Numbered from the stretch's first letter, positions 22,968-30,936 are shown. The stretch is 64,000 nt of DNA from Oscillospiraceae bacterium (GCA_009780235.1 WRAK01000013.1:1-64000), one strand, 5' to 3'. Numbers and translations are program-made. Notes: generated from the sequence alone by a model not told the origin.

Positions 22968-23714
22968 ATGTTGAAAGGTAAAAGGATTGTATTGGGGCTG
23001 TTGGTTTTGGGGTCTGTTCTGTTGCTTGCGGGGTGCGGTACATCTCTGCAAACGGTGAGAGGCAACGGTGTTGTCACCGACACCGCTGTCCCGCTGGACG
23101 GGAGTTTTGACCGTATCGTCTCGCAGGGGTCTTTTGATGTGATATTGACAAATGAGCCTAGTGACAGCTTGCTGTTTCAAATCGATGAAAACTTGCTCTC
23201 CTATGTGGATTTAGATGTGCGCATATCCGGCACCACCTTGTACCTTTCCACCCGGAGCGTGAATAATCAGGGCATGTCGCCCACCGTTTTCCAATTCCGT
23301 GTGGGAGCGGCGGATTTGACCGCTGTGAGCTTGATGGGTTCGGGCAGTATACGTAGTGACGGAGTGATTCGCGCAGAGGCGTTTGAGGTGAGTGTTATGG
23401 GTTCCGGCGACGTGCGGCTGGAAGTGGATATTGCAGACAATCTCGATGCTATGGTCGGCGGTTCGGGGGAGCTTGTTCTCAGCGGTGCGGCAAATCATGT
23501 GCATGTTACCGTGTCCGGCTCAGGGACGGCGAACTTGCGCGAGGTGCCTGTGGAAACAGGGGTGGTCACGGTATCCGGATCGGGCGTGGCAAGGGTGTAT
23601 GTAAGTGATGATTTAACTGCGACTGTTTCAGGTTCGGGGGATGTGTTTTACTACGGTGACCCGCAGCGTGTGACGCGGACGATTACCGGGTCGGGAGCTA
23701 TACGCGGGCGGTAA
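22968..23714 (+). CDS. DUF2807 (GIN domain) lipoprotein
   Basis: Signal sequence ending VLLLAGC (lipobox LAGC) followed by a head-GIN/DUF2807 beta-helix domain: FDRIVSQGSFDVILTNEPSDSLLFQIDENLLSYVDLDV and then repeated SGSG turns (MGSGSIRSDG, MGSGDVRLE, GGSGELVLSG, SGSGTANLRE, SGSGVARVYV, SGSGDVFYYG, TGSGAIRGR). These right-handed beta-helices sit on the cell surface; function is unknown. The Shine-Dalgarno is AGGAGAG. Terminator at 23787. Confidence 0.88.
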   Translation: MLKGKRIVLGLLVLGSVLLLAGCGTSLQTVRGNGVVTDTAVPLDGSFDRIVSQGSFDVILTNEPSDSLLFQIDENLLSYVDLDVRISGTTLYLSTRSVNNQGMSPTVFQFRVGAADLTAVSLMGSGSIRSDGVIRAEAFEVSVMGSGDVRLEVDIADNLDAMVGGSGELVLSGAANHVHVTVSGSGTANLREVPVETGVVTVSGSGVARVYVSDDLTATVSGSGDVFYYGDPQRVTRTITGSGAIRGR

Positions 23715-23786
23715 ATTGTGCAAGGCTGTAAAACCTGTAATTGTAGAGTAAAAATTTTATCTCCGAGTAGGGGAGAGGGCAATGTG

Positions 23787-23819
23787 AAACTCCCTCCGCA
23801 GATGCGGAGGGAGTTTTTT
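23787..23819 (+). terminator. Rho-independent terminator
   Basis: AAACTCCCTCCGC / GCGGAGGGAGTTT with T run. Confidence 0.9.
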
Positions 23820-23839
23820 GATTTTATCGTATTTGCAGC

Positions 23840-23870
23840 GTGCGGACGACCAAAGGCCGCCCCTACATAT
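23840..23870 (-). repeat. Family A repeat
   Basis: GCGGACGACCAAAGGCCGCCCCTACA, the reverse orientation of the GTAGGGGCGGCC element, overlapping the very end of the GIY-YIG gene. Confidence 0.65.
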
Positions 23871-24108
23871 TACGAATCAGCGCAAGTTTTTCTTGCCGTG
23901 TCAATTTTTTAATCGCACATTCTCGCCGCATTGCCGCCGACTTGTCCGCAAGCTCTTCCTGATATGCAAGTTCTACCGGGCCTCGGCCTCTGGTGTATTT
24001 CGCGCCTGCGCCTGTGTTGTGGGCTTCTGTGCGGGCTTCGATGTCTGTCGTCCAACCTGTGTAGAGCGTGTCATCGGCGCAGCGTAAGATATAGACGTAA
24101 TAACTCAT
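23863..24108 (-). CDS. GIY-YIG nuclease family protein (UPF0213/YhbQ-like)
   Basis: 81 residues: YYVYILRCADDTLYTGWTTDIEARTEAHNTGAGAKYTRGRGPVEL matches the GIY-YIG superfamily short form, with VYIL and YTGWT in the two signature positions, Arg in IEARTEAHN and Glu in YQEELADKS-like spacing. Members act as small nucleases on damaged or structured DNA, but the cellular role is unsettled. Its start overlaps the stop of the DUF4364 gene by 4 nt. Confidence 0.88.
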   Translation of the reverse strand: MSYYVYILRCADDTLYTGWTTDIEARTEAHNTGAGAKYTRGRGPVELAYQEELADKSAAMRRECAIKKLTRQEKLALIRNM

Positions 24109-24632
24109 GCTTCTTCGATGAGGAGCGTGATAATTTGCCCGTAGAGTTGTTCGGCGCGTTTGGTGAAGCCGTCCTGCATGGCGGCGGCTTGGGCTTCGGT
24201 GGCGGCGTAGAGTTCCATGCCGAGAATTTCGCCGAGACCGTCCGAGAGTGAGAGCTTTACGGTGCGGCCGCCGCCGATGCGGGGGTTGGCCTCGGCTTTG
24301 ACCATGGTGTTACGGCGTTGGACGCGGGCTAAAGCCGCTGCCCTTTGCTCTGCTCGGTGGCGGACGGAGGACGGGATGCTCGTCTCTGTGGCTCGTCCGT
24401 TGCGCAGGCCTTTGTCCGTGATGGCGATGCGACCGTCTTCTTCTTTGCGGAGATGCTCGGTGTCTAAAAGCTCTGCCACGGACTCGGAGAAAGCGAAGTA
24501 GGTGATGCCGTCATCGCAGAGCGTGAGGTCTGTGAGGGTGTCCAAATCGACAGGCTCCGCCAGACGGCTTAGGATGAAGAGTATGAGGAACTTGATTTCT
24601 AATTTGTCGTGAATGAATCCGAAGCGTTCCAT
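24105..24632 (-). CDS. DUF4364 family protein
   Basis: 175 residues with IHDKLEIKFLILFILSRLAEPVDLDTLTDLTLCDDGITYFAFSESVAELL, the winged-helix-like start of DUF4364, and a C-terminal part ending YGQIITLLIEE. The family is common in Clostridia and resembles PadR/MarR-type winged helices; regulation is a reasonable guess only. The first gene of a two-gene unit with the GIY-YIG gene (ATGA overlap). Confidence 0.82.
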   Translation of the reverse strand: MERFGFIHDKLEIKFLILFILSRLAEPVDLDTLTDLTLCDDGITYFAFSESVAELLDTEHLRKEEDGRIAITDKGLRNGRATETSIPSSVRHRAEQRAAALARVQRRNTMVKAEANPRIGGGRTVKLSLSDGLGEILGMELYAATEAQAAAMQDGFTKRAEQLYGQIITLLIEEA

Positions 24633-24780
24633 ATATGAACCTCCCCTTTTTTACAGATAACAATTTTGTATATGTTTATATTTTACCTCATTTTTCTGAG
24701 TAGGACAAGCGGTTGACATGAATTTGGCCAAATGATAGAATGATATGGTGACATTTAGATTTTACATAAGGAGACCGACT

Positions 24781-25848
24781 ATGACAATCAAGCGATTTTG
24801 GGCAGCGGCCCTGCTGTTTTTGGTGTTGTTTCTCGTGGCCTGCGGCGGTGCCGAGGAGGAATCTTCGCCCACGCCGGAGTCTACGCCTGTACCTACGCCC
24901 GTTGTGACGCCCGAACCGGAGCCGGAAGATTATCGCAATCCCCTGACCGGGGAATTGACGGAGACGGATATCAGCCGGCAACGGCCTTGGGCGGTGTTGC
25001 TGAACAACATACGGGTCGCTCTGCCGCAGAACGGCATCGGACAGGCGGATATCATCTATGAAATGCCTGTTGAGGGCGGGATTACGCGGATTCTGGCGGT
25101 GTTTCAGGATATTGAGGGGGTCGGTGAGATTGGCCCCGTGCGGAGCGCACGGCATTATTTCTTAGACCTTGTGCAAGCGCATGACGCTATCTTCGTGTTT
25201 GCCGGGGGCAGTAATCAGGCATATACGGATATCCGTGAGCGCGGCATAGCCCGCATTGACGGCGTACACGGTTCCGGGGTGGAGTTTTTCCGCGACCCGG
25301 AGCGGATTCGGCGGGCGGCATTTGAGCACAGCTTGATGACCACGGGTGACTTGCTCTTGGAGAATGTGGGCCGTTATGACTATCGTCGGGAACACGGGCC
25401 GGGGTTCGGAACGGGACTTAGGTTTGCGGAGGACGGCACGCCTGCAGGCGGTGAGGCGGCCTATGAGGTCTCGGTGCGGTTTTCCAACGTGAAGACGGGT
25501 GTGTTTACCTTTGATGAAGATACGGGCCTCTATCGTGTCAGCCAGTTCGGCCAGCCGCACATTGACGGGAACACGGACGAGCAGATTGAGGTGGCCAATG
25601 TCTTGGTGCTCTTTGCGAGTTTCCGGGTTATGGACAATGAGGGGCGATTGGATGTAGACCTCAACCTCGGCGGTGAGGGGTATTTTATCTCCGGCGGCAG
25701 AGCGGTGCCGATTCGCTGGAGCAAGGGCGGATATGACGCGCCGTTTGTGTATACGCTGATGGACGGCAGTCCGCTGGAGCTGACGATTGGGCGGACGTAT
25801 GTGAATATTGTGAATGTGAATACGGGTGAGGTTACGATTGGCGGTTGA
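24781..25848 (+). CDS. DUF3048 lipoprotein (YerB-like)
   Basis: Signal MTIKRFWAAALLFLVLFLVAC with lipobox LVAC, a Pro/Glu/Thr linker (VPTPVVTPEPEPED), then the DUF3048 domains: RPWAVLLNNIRVALPQNGIGQADIIYEMPVEGGITRILAVFQD, GEIGPVRSARHYFLDLVQAHDAIFVFAGGS, and the C-terminal part VRFSNVKTGVFTFDEDTGLYRVSQFG ... VPIRWSKGGYDAPFVYT. B. subtilis YerB is a related lipoprotein of unknown job. AAGGAG lies 7 nt before the ATG at 24781. Confidence 0.9.
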   Translation: MTIKRFWAAALLFLVLFLVACGGAEEESSPTPESTPVPTPVVTPEPEPEDYRNPLTGELTETDISRQRPWAVLLNNIRVALPQNGIGQADIIYEMPVEGGITRILAVFQDIEGVGEIGPVRSARHYFLDLVQAHDAIFVFAGGSNQAYTDIRERGIARIDGVHGSGVEFFRDPERIRRAAFEHSLMTTGDLLLENVGRYDYRREHGPGFGTGLRFAEDGTPAGGEAAYEVSVRFSNVKTGVFTFDEDTGLYRVSQFGQPHIDGNTDEQIEVANVLVLFASFRVMDNEGRLDVDLNLGGEGYFISGGRAVPIRWSKGGYDAPFVYTLMDGSPLELTIGRTYVNIVNVNTGEVTIGG

Positions 25849-25877
25849 TAAATGACAGATAGACAACGACCAATTTT

Positions 25878-26182
25878 TCGTAGGGGCAGACCTTATGGCT
25901 ACCCCATTTTTGTGTGCTGCACACCTTTGTAGGGGCGGCCCCATGTGGCCGCCCTTCTCCTTGGAGGGGCCGGCCGCCGTGGGCGGTGGGGTGGCTGCTC
26001 TAGGGCTCCATCCCCGCCTGTGGGAGTGCGTTTCGGTTGACGTTGTAGGGGCGGCCATTGGCCGTCCGCGTCCCTAGCCCTGCATTGTGCAACCCGAAAC
26101 CTGCGGACGCGCAATGCGCGCCCCTACATTGTGTTGGCGGATTTTTTGTAGGGGCGACCGTCCCGGTCGTCCCTACGACAGC
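25878..26182. repeat. Cluster of five family A repeats
   Basis: Units at about 25879-25904 (CGTAGGGGCAGACC), 25928-25955 (TGTAGGGGCGGCCCCATGTGG), 26045-26073 (GTAGGGGCGGCCATTGGCC), 26103-26128 (reverse, GCGCGCCCCTACA) and 26147-26176 (GTAGGGGCGACCGTCCCGGTC). This is the densest cluster in the window and fills most of the 475-bp gap. Confidence 0.8.
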
Positions 26183-26244
26183 ATCCCCTATCTGGTGCGT
26201 TTACAAGATTGATAAATATTTGACCAGCAGAAATGCCTGATTTC

Positions 26245-26271
26245 ACATATTCCCCCTCCTTTACATACAAT
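26245..26271 (+). promoter_or_regulatory. Sigma-E-like promoter before the Cys-rich gene
   Basis: ACATATT (26245-26251) and a perfect CATACAAT (26264-26271). The 12-nt spacer is shorter than the usual 13-15. Confidence 0.45.
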
Positions 26272-26323
26272 GACCTGAAGCTATTAGTTTCGTTCAACTA
26301 TTTTCAAGGAGGTTATAACCAAC

Positions 26324-27154
26324 ATGCCTGATCGAGTTATGCCCGGTCCGGTGCGAGATCGGGATTGCATTAAGGAAGCCGTCTGCATTCATACACGGAA
26401 GATTTTTGACTCCTGCAAGGACAAAGACTGCATTGAGGATTTACGGTTTTATCCCACAGCGGAGTCCCAGCGGTACATAGAGGGCGCAGTCAGCGTGCGC
26501 GCGAAGTCGGCGGAATTGCTCTACGTGACGACCGACGTGGAGGAGATTACCTTTAATCGTGGATTCTACACGGTGGATCTCCGCTATTACTACAAGATAC
26601 GGGGTGAGGCTTTTGCGCTGGTCAATAAAAGCTGCCCCATCACGGGTCTGGCCGTGTTTGACAAGCGGGTGATTCTGTTCGGCAGTGAGGGCAACGCGAA
26701 GATATTCACGTCCGACACCGTGGTCGGCGGATTGGATGAGCAGTGTTTGACCAAGACGAATCTGCCGACCGCCATCGTAGAGGCCGTGGATCCGATTATC
26801 CTCGGCATGAAAGTCGTGGATGTCTGTGACCACCGTTGCGGTGACTGTGAGGTCACGGAAATCCCCACCTGCATCCGGGATGCTTTCGGGTGCGAGCTGA
26901 TGATGGGCGGCGACAGCCGACGGGTCTATGTGACCTTGGGGCAGTTTTCCATCGTGCGCTTAGAGCGGGATTCTCAGCTCCTCATGCCTGCCTATGACTA
27001 CTGTTTGCCGGAGAAAGAATGCGTGGGCGGCGGCGAAGATGACCCCTGCTCGCTGTTCTCGAAGATTAGTTTCCCCGTGGATGAGTTTTTTCCGCCGGAT
27101 ACGATAGAGACGTCGGATAATTACCGAGAGGCGAAGGCTACCTTGTATCGGTAG
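26324..27154 (+). CDS. Conserved Cys-rich protein, probably spore-associated
   Basis: 276 residues, no signal peptide. The opening has DCIKEAVCIHTRKIFDSCKDKDCIEDLR, then SVRAKSAELLYVTTDVEEITFNRGFYTVDLRYYYKIR, FDKRVILFGSEGNAKIF, AIVEAVDPIILGMKVVDVCDHRCGDCE, and a C-terminal ECVGGGEDDPCSLF. I recall similar unnamed proteins in spore-forming Clostridia but no assigned function. The many Cys pairs suggest disulfide cross-linking or metal binding. AAGGAGG lies before the ATG. The upstream CATACAAT box is the -10 of a mother-cell promoter, so a coat or exosporium role is inferred. Confidence 0.72.
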   Translation: MPDRVMPGPVRDRDCIKEAVCIHTRKIFDSCKDKDCIEDLRFYPTAESQRYIEGAVSVRAKSAELLYVTTDVEEITFNRGFYTVDLRYYYKIRGEAFALVNKSCPITGLAVFDKRVILFGSEGNAKIFTSDTVVGGLDEQCLTKTNLPTAIVEAVDPIILGMKVVDVCDHRCGDCEVTEIPTCIRDAFGCELMMGGDSRRVYVTLGQFSIVRLERDSQLLMPAYDYCLPEKECVGGGEDDPCSLFSKISFPVDEFFPPDTIETSDNYREAKATLYR

Positions 27155-27168
27155 GTGCCGGAAAAGAG

Positions 27169-27203
27169 GTACGGTGTCATGTTATGGTGGCACCGTACTT
27201 TTG
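27169..27203 (+). terminator. Rho-independent terminator
   Basis: GTACGGTG / CACCGTAC stem then TTTTG, 14 nt after the Cys-rich gene. Confidence 0.7.
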
Positions 27204-27234
27204 TTGCGTATTTTATGGGGCTGCAAAGTATAGA

Positions 27235-27275
27235 AGTGCCGCAGGAAAAATAATTTCTGCGGCACTCTTTGTTTC
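27235..27275 (+). terminator. Second hairpin, terminator-like
   Basis: AGTGCCGCAG / CTGCGGCACT followed by CTTTGTTT. The rest of the 27155-27674 gap has no gene I can support. Confidence 0.5.
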
Positions 27276-27495
27276 TATGTTTTTGGACGAAACATACAAA
27301 TATGACAGCTTGTATCTGCATTCTGTCACCGATGTAACCCGTCATTACAGGGCTTGCCCTTTTGTCATTTGCATAATTGGATCAATTTACATAATAATTA
27401 AAAAATGGCGGATATAGTGCGGCGTCTATAGTTTTTCTCAAAATATAGTAGTGGACTGAAGCGATGAGGTGCCTCTGTTCGCTCTCGGTTTCGAA

Positions 27496-27523
27496 TGTTT
27501 ACATAATATAGTTTACGTAATTC
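27496..27523. other. dif-like site (11-6-11 layout)
   Basis: On the minus strand: left arm GAATTACGTAA, spacer ACTATA, right arm TTATGTAAACA. The right arm matches the XerD half of Bacillus-type dif sites as I remember it, and the left arm is its partial inverted counterpart. It lies about 0.8 kb upstream of xerD. Confidence 0.35.
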
Positions 27524-27618
27524 GGAGACAAAATATACAAACTTACGGGAAATCGCTCAAAGCTCTTGATTCTCGGGCGAAAATAGGTTATGATTATCAT
27601 CCCTTTATTATGTCAAGT

Positions 27619-27648
27619 GTCATGTTTGACCCCTTGTCCACATAGAGT
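27619..27648 (+). promoter_or_regulatory. Sigma-E-like promoter of spoIIM
   Basis: GTCATGTT (27619-27626), 14-nt spacer, CATAGAGT (27641-27648), 7/8 and 6/8 matches to GTCATATT and CATACAAT. Confidence 0.55.
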
Positions 27649-27674
27649 GTAGTGGATTGTGAGGGGGCGATGAT

Positions 27675-28301
27675 ATGAAACGAAATACTGCATATAGAGC
27701 TGACGCAAACCGAGGGGAACTGTTTGGCCTCTTGGTGTGCGGGGTATTCTTTCTCGTCGGGATTGTGATAGGGACGTTTTCCGCCGGAAGTTTGGACGAG
27801 GCGGGGACGTTGGCCTTGCGGCACAGCATGGCGGAGTATATTGAGCAGATTACAGCGGGGACGCATATTGCGCCCGGGTTTTTGTCTGCGCTTTGGGTGA
27901 CGGGGCGAGTGCCGCTCTTGGTCTTATTTTTGGGATTTTCCCTCTTGGGTTCTCTGTGTCTGCCTGTGGTGGCCGGGGTGAGAGGGTTTTATCTGAGTTT
28001 TTCGATTGCCGCCTTTATCCGGGCCTTTGGGGCCGGGGGCTGGCCTTTGGCGTTTGCCCTGTTCGGGACGGGGGCTTTGATTACTGTCCCCTGCTTTTTC
28101 ATCTTGGCATCGCAGGCGTTTGCGGCTTCGGCACAGATGGGGCGGTCGGCTTTGGGTGCCGGGAATGTGCGGGCGGGTGCTTTGTATGGCCGGGGATATC
28201 TTCTGCGCACGGGACTGTGTACTGCGGGGATTTTGCTTGCGGTTTTGGTGGAGTTATATGTGACGCCCGCCTTGGTGGCTTGGACGAGTTCGTTGTTATA
28301 G
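27675..28301 (+). CDS. spoIIM: Stage II sporulation protein M
   Basis: 208 residues with five or so transmembrane segments (LLVCGVFFLVGIVIGTF; LFLGFSLLGSLCLPVVAGV; AFALFGTGALITVPCFFILAS; LCTAGILLAVLVELYVTPAL). SpoIIM belongs to the DMP complex (SpoIID-SpoIIM-SpoIIP) that drives engulfment of the forespore. The match rests on topology, the VRGFYLSFSIAAFI and ALITVPCFFILASQAF segments, and the neighbour xerD, with which spoIIM is often paired. GGGGGCGAT lies before the ATG, and a sigma-E-like promoter stands 30 nt upstream. Confidence 0.85.
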   Translation: MKRNTAYRADANRGELFGLLVCGVFFLVGIVIGTFSAGSLDEAGTLALRHSMAEYIEQITAGTHIAPGFLSALWVTGRVPLLVLFLGFSLLGSLCLPVVAGVRGFYLSFSIAAFIRAFGAGGWPLAFALFGTGALITVPCFFILASQAFAASAQMGRSALGAGNVRAGALYGRGYLLRTGLCTAGILLAVLVELYVTPALVAWTSSLL

Positions 28302-28322
28302 AAGTATAAGGAGTGTGGAACG

Positions 28323-29213
28323 ATGCAAAATACCGTGTATATCGGCCAATATGAGACGTATTTACAGGACGTAAAACAGGTGTCGAAGAACACCTTGAGT
28401 TCCTATATGCGGGATATGCGTCAGTTTGAGCAATACTGGGTGCGCAAGGCGGGGACTACGTTCTGTCAGGCGGCGCACCATGATTTGGAGACATATATCA
28501 AGTGGTTGCGGCAGGCGGGGAAATCCGCCGCTACGGTCTCACGGTGCATTGCGTCTCTGCGGAGTTTTTATCAGTTTTTAGTTGATTGCGGGAAAGTTTC
28601 GTCTAATCCCGCATCGAATCTGGTACCGGATAAGGCGGTAAAGAAGTTGCCGCAGATTTTGACCAGCAAGGAAGTCGAAACCCTCCTAGACCAGCCCGCC
28701 ACCGTTGACCCCAAGGGATATCGAGACAAGGCCATGTTAGAGACGCTCTACGCCACGGGAATCCGAGTGAGTGAGCTGATTGGTTTAGACGAGACGGACG
28801 TGAACCTCTCCATCGGCGTACTCCATTGTAAAAATTGGAGCAAGGACAGGATGATTCCGCTCTACCCTGCCGCGATTACGGCATTGGAAGAGTACATGAC
28901 CCGTGTGCGGCCGCACATGCTCTCGAATCGGGACGAGACGGCTCTGTTCGTCAACATGGGCGGTGAGCGCATGAGCAGACAAGGGTTTTGGAAGATTATC
29001 AAGCACTATCAGGAGAAGGCGAAAATTAACAAGGAAATCACCCCGCACACCCTGCGGCACTCCTTTGCGGCGCATCTGTTGGAAAACGGCGCGGATTTGC
29101 GCAGCATACAGGAGATGCTGGGTCATGCGGATATTTCTTCCACGCAGGTGTACGCACAGCTGGTGAAGAAGCAGTTGAAGGATATTTATCACAAGGCACA
29201 TCCGAGAGCGTAG
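28323..29213 (+). CDS. xerD: Tyrosine recombinase XerD (second copy)
   Basis: 296 residues, about 83% identical by eye to the protein at 2809. Catalytic residues: Arg in ATGIRVSELIGL, Lys in HCKNWSKDRM, HTLRH, LGHADISST and Tyr in TQVYAQL. This copy follows spoIIM by 21 nt, the usual chromosomal place of xerD in Clostridia, so it is the better candidate for the chromosome-dimer resolvase acting at dif. AAGGAG lies 9-10 nt before the ATG. The stop is followed by AATGCAGAATGCAGAATTGA, as in the first copy. Confidence 0.88.
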   Translation: MQNTVYIGQYETYLQDVKQVSKNTLSSYMRDMRQFEQYWVRKAGTTFCQAAHHDLETYIKWLRQAGKSAATVSRCIASLRSFYQFLVDCGKVSSNPASNLVPDKAVKKLPQILTSKEVETLLDQPATVDPKGYRDKAMLETLYATGIRVSELIGLDETDVNLSIGVLHCKNWSKDRMIPLYPAAITALEEYMTRVRPHMLSNRDETALFVNMGGERMSRQGFWKIIKHYQEKAKINKEITPHTLRHSFAAHLLENGADLRSIQEMLGHADISSTQVYAQLVKKQLKDIYHKAHPRA

Positions 29214-29214
29214 C

Positions 29215-29249
29215 TAATGCAGAATGCAGAATTGAGAATGCAGAATTTT
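29215..29249 (+). repeat. AATGCAGAAT repeat units
   Basis: Three units between xerD and, in frame with, the start of the next gene; the first two match those after the recombinase at 3699. Confidence 0.6.
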
Positions 29250-30029
29250 TTGAAGTTTTTTCGCTTGGCGCATCGCTTGGTTGTCATCAACTTCGTCTGC
29301 TTTGTGGCGTTTTTGCCTGTGATTGCTTGGTTTTATTTGCTTTTGAATAGTTATCTCCATGCCGCGGTCGGGATCTCCGGCGGTATGGTGGATATTTTGC
29401 CCGGACTTGGTTATTTTGCGGGGGTTTTGCTTCGCTTACCGATTCCGGCGTTTTATTTTTTGTTGGCGGTGTCCGCTGTTTTGTTCGGGCCGCTGTTGTT
29501 GGGGCTTCATGCCGTAGCGGGGCGGATGGTTCTGGGGCAGCACGTTTGGTTGAGTGAGTTTTTTGCCGAGGCGCGGCGCAACTTGCGGCAGGGGGCGGCA
29601 TTGGGGCTGATTCTTGTGGTGGCGGGGCAACTTATGCTTTGGAATGTGTTCGGCGGGCTGACGTCCGATGGGGCGTGGATTGGATTTTTAATTGTGGTGT
29701 CACGGTGGGTGTCGGTGGGTCTGTTTTTGATGGCGGGGATTTCCTTGCCCTTTGTGTGTCAGGTGGCGGTAACGATGGAGCAGCCGCTTTGGATAGTGGT
29801 GAAGAACGGGGTGATTCTCGCCCGCGTGCGTTTGCTGCGGGGCGGGTTTGTGTTACTCACGATTGCGGGGTATTGGTGGGTGACGACGGTTACGGTACCT
29901 TGGCTTAGCCTCGTGGCCTTGCCCTTGGTATCGATTGCGATTCCGGCCTTGGTGCAGGCTTGGGTGTGCCGACCGGTGGTGGAGAAGTATTTGGTTGAGC
30001 CTCGGCGGCGGATGAATGAGACTGTTTAG
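29217..30029 (+). CDS. YesL/DUF624-like membrane protein
   Basis: 270 residues with about five or six hydrophobic helices (LVVINFVCFVAFLPVIAWFYLLL; FLLAVSAVLFGPLLLGLHAV; GLILVVAGQLMLWNVFGGL; GFLIVVSRWVSVGLFLMAGISL; FVLLTIAGYWWVTTVTVPWLSL). The spacing, FFAEARRNLRQG and VKNGVILA resemble YesL/DUF624 proteins found near sugar transporters. The first residues, MQNAELRMQNF, are translated from the AATGCAGAAT repeat; the ATG at 29238 inside it is an equally likely start. Function unknown. Confidence 0.7.
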   Translation: MQNAELRMQNFLKFFRLAHRLVVINFVCFVAFLPVIAWFYLLLNSYLHAAVGISGGMVDILPGLGYFAGVLLRLPIPAFYFLLAVSAVLFGPLLLGLHAVAGRMVLGQHVWLSEFFAEARRNLRQGAALGLILVVAGQLMLWNVFGGLTSDGAWIGFLIVVSRWVSVGLFLMAGISLPFVCQVAVTMEQPLWIVVKNGVILARVRLLRGGFVLLTIAGYWWVTTVTVPWLSLVALPLVSIAIPALVQAWVCRPVVEKYLVEPRRRMNETV

Positions 30030-30031
30030 AC

Positions 30032-30059
30032 TTGACAGTCGTCATAATTGTGGTATGAT
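30032..30059 (+). promoter_or_regulatory. Promoter of acpP
   Basis: TTGACA (30032-30037), 16-nt spacer, TATGAT (30054-30059) with TG one base upstream. Confidence 0.65.
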
Positions 30060-30094
30060 ATTTTTCAGGGAATTGCATTCTGGAGGTAAAGAAT

Positions 30095-30316
30095 ATGGTA
30101 CAAGAAAAGCTTATCACACTTTTGGCGGAGCATTTGGGTATCAACCCCGCCGCAATCACGGCCGAAACGACCTTTGAAAGCCTCGGCATCGACTCTCTGG
30201 ACACGGTAGAGATGATTATGGAGCTGGAAGAACAGCTCGGTGTCGAACTGGAACTGGACGAGAAGGTTGCGACGATTGGAGAACTGGTTGCGTTTATTGA
30301 ACGGAAGATTGGGTAG
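30095..30316 (+). CDS. acpP: Acyl carrier protein
   Basis: 73-residue acidic carrier for fatty acid synthesis. The phosphopantetheine Ser is in LGIDSLDTVEMIMELEE; TTFESLGID before it and GELVAFIERK at the end are typical. GGAGG lies about 11 nt before the ATG. It has its own promoter and is followed by repeats, so it is apparently not in a fab operon here. Confidence 0.95.
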   Translation: MVQEKLITLLAEHLGINPAAITAETTFESLGIDSLDTVEMIMELEEQLGVELELDEKVATIGELVAFIERKIG

Positions 30317-30342
30317 ATAGGGGCGGCCGATGGCCGCCCTTT
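30314..30342 (+). repeat. Family A repeat
   Basis: ATAGGGGCGGCCGATGGCCGCCC immediately after acpP. Confidence 0.7.
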
Positions 30343-30420
30343 TTTATGTGTTGTGTGGCAAAAGGAACAGGGCAGTACTTGCTGCCCCTGCATTCAGCGC
30401 AAATGCACTTAAGCCGCAAA

Positions 30421-30586
30421 GGCTCCTTTTCCAAAGGAGCTGTCGCCGCAGGCGACTGAGGATTGGTCGGCGGGAGAGGAAACAAATCCTCCGTCAGGCT
30501 TGCGCCTGCCACCTCCTTTGCACCACAGGCACCCCTTCCGCCAAGCCAATCGCTTCGCTCTTGGGGTGTCAGTTGGAAAAGGAGGC
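30421..30586. repeat. Family B element with terminal inverted repeats
   Basis: 166 bp from GGCTCCTTTTCCAA to TTGGAAAAGGAGGC, with an inner CCGTCAGGCTTGCGCCTGCC and ACCCCTTCCGCCAAGCCAATCG. A near-identical copy in the opposite orientation lies at 44661-44836 and a half copy at 35223-35268. No open frame inside it looks real, so it resembles a non-autonomous mobile element. Confidence 0.75.
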
Positions 30587-30639
30587 TTCGCGACTTGGGA
30601 TGCGTTTTCCACAGGGAGACAATGATATGATTTGAAACG

Positions 30640-30715
30640 TGCGGGCGGGATGACCCTGCCCCTACAACGCACCCCGAACGGCAAAAAAACGGGCGCATAC
30701 TATGCGCCCCTGCAT
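30640..30715. repeat. Family A repeats
   Basis: GCGGGCGGGATGACCCTGCCCCTACA (30641-30666) and GGGCGCATACTATGCGCCCC (30691-30712). Confidence 0.65.
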
Positions 30716-30722
30716 TTTGTTC

Positions 30723-30751
30723 TTGCATCCCGCTTATGTTTATGCTACAAT
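30723..30751 (+). promoter_or_regulatory. Promoter of the leader RNA / coiled-coil gene
   Basis: TTGCAT (30723-30728), 17-nt spacer ending TGC, TACAAT (30746-30751). Confidence 0.5.
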
Positions 30752-30873
30752 ATCCCCAAGCTGGAAAAACCAATAAAATAATACGATGGTGCTAGGCAAG
30801 CGGGAACTTCCTAGCATCACAGGGTGTCATAGCCACCCCATGCGTGACCCTCACGGGCCCCATCGCAGTCCTC

Positions 30874-30902
30874 ATTATATCACATCCCCGCAACAAGGAC
30901 AA
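30874..30902 (-). promoter_or_regulatory. Minus-strand promoter inside the structured region
   Basis: TTGTCC (30897-30902), 17-nt spacer, TATAAT (30874-30879). The RNA would start near 30867, close on itself with CGATGG/CCATCG and end in a U-rich stretch near 30770. Confidence 0.5.
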
Positions 30903-30936
30903 GTGGGCCGCTTCGTGGAGAATGTCAAAACTGTGT

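Noticed and set aside
27184..27417. 77-codon frame with a hydrophobic end (FVICIIGSIYIIIKKWRI)
   Set aside because: Looks a little like a small membrane toxin, but it runs through two hairpins, and has no Shine-Dalgarno or good internal start.
30782..30867. SRP (4.5S) RNA
   Set aside because: Size and position were suggestive, but the universal GGTCCGGAAGGAAGCAGC loop is missing.
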